Assembly: GCA_964587555.1 (NCBI GenBank)
Contig: CAZPLR010000044.1
Location: 1-16,813 of the forward strand
DNA length: 16,813 nucleotides
Direction: 5' to 3'
DNA from: JAHHTP01 sp964587555
GTDB taxonomy: Bacteria; Bacillota; Clostridia; Oscillospirales; Ruminococcaceae
This document shows, in pieces, positions 14,294 to 16,813 of this stretch; the first letter of the stretch is position 1; each line of letters opens with the position of its first letter. The position numbers and the translations under genes are program-made. A model generated the notes under the pieces. That model had not been told where the DNA came from. It worked only from the letters and a program-made list of their open reading frames with translations, and did no database searches.

Positions 14294-14380
14294 GTGACTT
14301 TTGGATTTTCCCAAAAGTCACCAAAAAGAAACCAAAGGGAGACCCTTTGGAAACCCCGCCAGCTTGCTGCGCGTGCAGCA
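14294..14380. repeat. Three adjacent perfect hairpins, candidate dispersed palindromic element
   Basis: Three stems follow each other within 87 bases: GTGACTTTTGG (14294-14304) with CCAAAAGTCAC (14311-14321); CCAAAGGG (14332-14339) with CCCTTTGG (14343-14350); and TGCTGC (14365-14370) with GCAGCA (14375-14380). The first two are linked by a purine-rich spacer. I recall similar GTGACTTTTGG...CCAAAGGG blocks between genes in several Ruminococcaceae-like genomes, but could not check this. The second and third arms have no T run, so they are not classical terminators. Boundaries and target-site duplications were not identified. Confidence 0.6.
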
Positions 14381-14543
14381 TTTGAATGCGGGAAACTGGT
14401 TCTCGTCTAATCGGCTTGGGTGGAAAATTGTATTTTAATCGAGCGGTTTATTTTCTTAACCGATGTCAGTGGGTGCTACACACTCAATCGGGGCGTACTG
14501 CTTGCAGGAACGTGGATAGAATTATAGGAAGGGAACAAAGAAA

Positions 14544-15416
14544 ATGAAGAAAATGATCATTGCGGCGGTTTGCGTTTTGATGGCGCTGAGCGGGTGCGGG
14601 AAGGGAAACGATCGCGGCGCGAGTGTCGTGTGCGAGAACACATTAAGCGATATTACCGACGGCAAAGAGCTTCATTTTGCTTCGTCGGACGATTCGTCCG
14701 CAGACGAGCCGTCCTCCAGCAGCCAAATCGCCGAGACTTCAAATTCCGATAGGGAAACAAGCTGGGAAACCGATGTGCCGCTGCCTACGGCGGCGGTCGA
14801 CTGGGAGGAAGAGCCTGCGGGGGATTGGTGCATGGTGCTGGTCAACGCGGTGACGCCGACCGAAGTTGATTTTTCGGTGAATCTGGTGAACTACAACGAG
14901 GACATTCAGGTCGATAAGCGGATTATTGCGCCGCTGACGGCGATGATGAAGGCGGCGGCAAACGACGGCGTGAGCATTTACCCCTGCTCGTCCTACCGTT
15001 CTCCGGAGCGCAGCGCGTATCTGTTAAATCAGCAGATCGAGAAATATCTTGCGTGCGGATACACGCAGGAGGAAGCGGAAATCGTCGCGGCGCACTGGGT
15101 AGCGCCGCCGGGCACCAGCGAGCATCACACCGGATTGGCGTTAGACTTTTTATCCAACGACTGCACGGAGATGGACGAAGTTTTTGCGGATTCGGACGCG
15201 GGAAAATGGTTAAAGGAGCATGCGGCGGAGTACGGATTTGTGCTGCGCTATCCGGACGGGAAGGAGCAGATCACCGGCATTGTTTTTGAGCCGTGGCATT
15301 ACCGCTATGTCGGGCGCGAGGCGGCGGCGATCATCATGGCGAACGGGCTGACCCTAGAGGAATATTTAGGGGCGCCGTCGGTGGGGTACGAATATTTGGA
15401 GGAGGAGCATGAGTAA
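14544..15416 (+). CDS. VanY-type D-alanyl-D-alanine carboxypeptidase lipoprotein (M15B)
   Basis: The 290-residue protein starts with a lipoprotein signal (MKKMIIAAVCVLMALSGC) with lipobox LSGC and lipidated Cys18. A Ser/Asp/Glu-rich linker follows to about residue 90, then the M15B peptidase domain. Zinc ligands and catalytic residue are visible: SEHHTGLALD (192-201, His194 and Asp201) and EPWHYRY (Glu249, His252), preceded by CSSYRSPERSAYLLNQQ, where Arg is substrate-binding. It likely trims the terminal D-Ala from peptidoglycan stem peptides outside the membrane. The family includes VanY, but no van regulatory or ligase genes are present, so this is probably ordinary wall remodelling. GGAAGGG 10 bases before ATG supports the start. 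It overlaps the following phosphatase gene by 8 bases. Confidence 0.93.
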   Translation: MKKMIIAAVCVLMALSGCGKGNDRGASVVCENTLSDITDGKELHFASSDDSSADEPSSSSQIAETSNSDRETSWETDVPLPTAAVDWEEEPAGDWCMVLVNAVTPTEVDFSVNLVNYNEDIQVDKRIIAPLTAMMKAAANDGVSIYPCSSYRSPERSAYLLNQQIEKYLACGYTQEEAEIVAAHWVAPPGTSEHHTGLALDFLSNDCTEMDEVFADSDAGKWLKEHAAEYGFVLRYPDGKEQITGIVFEPWHYRYVGREAAAIIMANGLTLEEYLGAPSVGYEYLEEEHE

Positions 15417-16086
15417 GGGGCGTTTTTCTGACAGGAAGTACCTATTGCTCGACCTAGACGGGACTGTGACAGATTCTTCAGAAGGGATCATCCGCTCGGT
15501 TTTGCATGCGCTGTCCTTCTACGGGATTCAGGAGCGGGACCTAACGAAGCTGCGCGCGTTTATCGGGCCGCCGCTGACCGACTCGTTTGAGGAGATATAC
15601 GGCTTTTCGCACGAGCGTGCGGCCGAGGCGGTGGAGCGGTACCGGGAGTATTACAGGGATACCGGCATTTATGAAAACCGGGTGTACGACGGCATGGAGG
15701 AATTTTTCAGGAAAGCAAAGGCGGCGGGGCACGAGATGATCTTGGCAACCTCGAAGCCGGAGATTTTTGCCAAACGGATTCTGGCGCATTTTGGGATCGA
15801 GCGGTATTTTACCCATTGCTGCGGCAGCGAGCTGGACGGCAGGCGGGTGAAAAAAGCGGAGGTGATCCGCTACGCGCTTGACTGCGCGGGGAACCCGCCA
15901 TGCGAGCAGGCTGTTATGATCGGAGATCGGTGCTACGATGCTGCCGGCGCGCGGGAGTGCGGGATCGACTGCATCGGGGTTCTATTTGGCTTTGGCAGCC
16001 GGGAGGAGCTGACCGCCGCCGGCGCGGCGGGGATTGCGGAGGATCCAAAGGCGCTGTGGCGGCTATTTGCCGGTGCAGCCGATTGA
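15409..16086 (+). CDS. HAD-superfamily phosphatase, phosphoglycolate phosphatase-like
   Basis: The 225-residue cytoplasmic enzyme is a class IA HAD hydrolase with a helical cap. Motif I is LLLDLDGTVTDSS, with nucleophile Asp15 and acid/base Asp17. Motif II is ILATSKP, motif III a Lys in RRVKKAEV, and motif IV VMIGDRCYDAAGA, which binds magnesium. The cap domain lies between, at about residues 25-90. The layout resembles Gph/PpaX-type phosphatases that hydrolyse phosphoglycolate, pyrophosphate or related phosphoesters; substrate cannot be fixed from sequence. Its ATG lies inside the last codons of the VanY-type gene (8-base overlap), with GGAGGAGC just upstream as binding site, so the two are co-translated. 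A terminator follows immediately. Confidence 0.92.
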   Translation: MSKGRFSDRKYLLLDLDGTVTDSSEGIIRSVLHALSFYGIQERDLTKLRAFIGPPLTDSFEEIYGFSHERAAEAVERYREYYRDTGIYENRVYDGMEEFFRKAKAAGHEMILATSKPEIFAKRILAHFGIERYFTHCCGSELDGRRVKKAEVIRYALDCAGNPPCEQAVMIGDRCYDAAGARECGIDCIGVLFGFGSREELTAAGAAGIAEDPKALWRLFAGAAD

Positions 16087-16111
16087 GGGCAAGCCCGTTT
16101 TGCCCGTTTTT
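16087..16111 (+). terminator. Terminator after the vanY-like/HAD operon
   Basis: GGGCAA (16087-16092) pairs with TTGCCC (16100-16105) and is followed by G and five T residues. The hairpin starts directly after the stop codon. An alternative overlapping stem GCCCG (16102-16106) with CGGGC (16113-16117) is also possible. Confidence 0.75.
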
Positions 16112-16221
16112 GCGGGCGCGGCTTAAGCCTGCCGGGGCAGGACGGGCTGGAAAATGCCGGAAATCTGTTGAGCGTCACCACTTTTTTCCAAGGTTTTTTC
16201 GAAAAAAATAATAGGTTGTAG

Positions 16222-16250
16222 TTGTATTGTAATTTTTTTTATGTTATAAT
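16222..16250 (+). promoter_or_regulatory. Promoter for the secreted-protein gene at the right edge
   Basis: TTGTAT (16222-16227) and a perfect TATAAT (16245-16250) are separated by 17 bases. An extended -10 TG is at 16242-16243, and the surroundings are very AT-rich. The transcript would start near 16257, giving a 5' leader of about 77 nt that contains CCGGCAG-like direct repeats (16270-16296). Confidence 0.8.
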
Positions 16251-16333
16251 GGAAACAAGAGATGGTTATCCGGCAGTTTGCGGCAGTCCGGCAGCCATAC
16301 GAAAATTCCATTCATGAAAGGATGCGTGATTTT

Positions 16334-16813
16334 ATGAAAATGGCAAACAGCGCGAGGTCCGACAAAAGGGCCGGCCGGATTATCGCCGTGCTGCTGTCGG
16401 TGCTGATGGTGCTCTCTGTTGTCCCATTTGCAGCGTTTGGGGTTTTTGCAGATGATACTGAAACTACAGATACATCTTCGGCGACGTCGCAATCTGACCT
16501 AGAGACAATGGTTAATAAATTTGAAACTGCTTCTAGCAGTTCTAGCACTAGCAATTCCATAATTACCAAAACCGATGTGTTAAGCGGGGAGACGGTAGAT
16601 GTTAATTTACGGTATACCCCTAGTGTAAATGCATATCGTACGAGTGTGACAAACGGCACCGAAAAAAGTTTATATACCTATGCGCTGGTCGGCGAGTACA
16701 ATATTACCGGCGTGATTGCGACCGATATTCTCACATATGATGATAATTCGGACTTTGTGCCGGTAAAATCCTCGAGCGTGACGGTTTCCGCTGTTACGGC
16801 GCAGAAGGCGAAA
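16334..16813 (+). CDS. Secreted protein of unknown function (5' part only)
   Basis: An open frame of 160 codons runs off the right edge. Its N-terminus is a Gram-positive signal peptide: a basic stretch (RSDKRAGR) followed by the hydrophobic IIAVLLSVLMVLSVVPFAAFG and a probable cleavage near VFA-DD. A Ser/Thr/Asp-rich linker (about residues 40-75) leads into a beta-rich looking segment with Thr, Val and Tyr, as in surface or adhesin-like proteins. No domain is recognisable in this part. ATG 16334 is preferred over in-frame ATG 16322, because AAAGGA abuts 16322 directly and lies about 11 bases from 16334. It has its own promoter, and its base composition is more AT-rich than the genes to its left. 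Exported: strong; function: unknown. Confidence 0.85.
   Translation, partial: MKMANSARSDKRAGRIIAVLLSVLMVLSVVPFAAFGVFADDTETTDTSSATSQSDLETMVNKFETASSSSSTSNSIITKTDVLSGETVDVNLRYTPSVNAYRTSVTNGTEKSLYTYALVGEYNITGVIATDILTYDDNSDFVPVKSSSVTVSAVTAQKAK

Larger units (their letters stand above)
14083..14543 (+). other. Gene-free region rich in perfect hairpins and a direct repeat
   Basis: No gene with family resemblance is seen on either strand. Perfect inverted repeats occur at 14082-14098 (8-bp stem), 14202-14216 (GCGCAG/CTGCGC), 14294-14321 (11-bp GTGACTTTTGG stem), 14332-14350 (CCAAAGGG/CCCTTTGG) and 14365-14380 (TGCTGC/GCAGCA). An imperfect one, with CCGAT/ATCGG ends, spans 14459-14491. A near-identical direct repeat TGCGATAYGCTGGTTG is at 14218-14233 and 14267-14282. 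From about 14400 on, the sequence is AT-richer and probably holds the leader of the next gene, though no convincing promoter was found. Confidence 0.7.

Noticed and set aside
14082..14380. CRISPR array
   Set aside because: There are repeats and palindromes, but only two copies of one direct repeat and no regular repeat-spacer structure or cas genes.
14199..14381. Reverse-strand 60-codon frame across the hairpin cluster
   Set aside because: It is made of inverted-repeat sequence and has no visible ribosome binding site or family similarity; likely a spurious frame in a repeat.
14544..15416. Vancomycin resistance cluster
   Set aside because: Only a VanY-type peptidase is present; there is no VanA/B-type ligase, VanH, VanX or VanRS nearby.

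Overview
The window looks like chromosomal DNA from a Gram-positive, low-to-moderate GC Firmicute, most likely a gut member of the Oscillospiraceae/Ruminococcaceae (class Clostridia). Four things support this: strong AGGAGG-type ribosome binding sites; sigma-A-like promoters with 17-base spacers; a single-chain eukaryote-type glycyl-tRNA synthetase; and a BspA-type leucine-rich-repeat protein together with a VanY-type lipoprotein. The assignment is inferred from gene content and style, not from any database comparison. Almost every gene is on the + strand.

Layout. Bases 1-54 are the last codons of an unidentified upstream gene, followed by a clear terminator. glyS (211-1587) has its own promoter. 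A second strong promoter drives an AAC(3)-family acetyltransferase (1706-2506), translationally coupled by ATGA to an unusually regular cytoplasmic LRR protein (2503-3732). A terminator-like hairpin then precedes an unrecognised 111-residue protein (3799-4134). Next come an EstA/FrmB-type serine esterase (4226-5035), a palindromic terminator, and uracil-DNA glycosylase ung (5121-5801).

The middle of the window holds a 666-residue polytopic membrane protein resembling GT-C glycosyltransferases (5866-7866) and a CtpE-like P-type ATPase (7952-10252). A gene-poor gap follows, containing a broken GyrI-like gene (10389-10607). After it come a CgeB-type glycosyltransferase (10650-12134), a comF-like phosphoribosyltransferase with its own promoter (12236-13081), and a GT2 glycosyltransferase coupled to it by ATGA (13078-14082). 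Three candidate glycosyltransferases within about 8 kb suggest cell-surface glycan synthesis, but no polymerase, flippase or sugar-nucleotide genes are seen.

Bases 14083-14543 hold no convincing gene but contain a run of perfect short inverted repeats and a direct repeat, resembling a dispersed palindromic element. Beyond it lie a VanY-type D,D-carboxypeptidase lipoprotein (14544-15416), overlapping by 8 bases a HAD phosphatase (15409-16086). After a terminator and a good promoter, the window ends in the first 160 codons of a secreted protein (16334 to the edge).

Most of the window is ordinary housekeeping and envelope genes. I do not see a clear new defence, mobile or biosynthetic system. 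The features most worth a second look are the strict 25/22-residue alternation in the LRR protein, the decayed GyrI-like gene, the hairpin cluster at 14082-14491, and the mini-ORF overlapping the start of the membrane protein.
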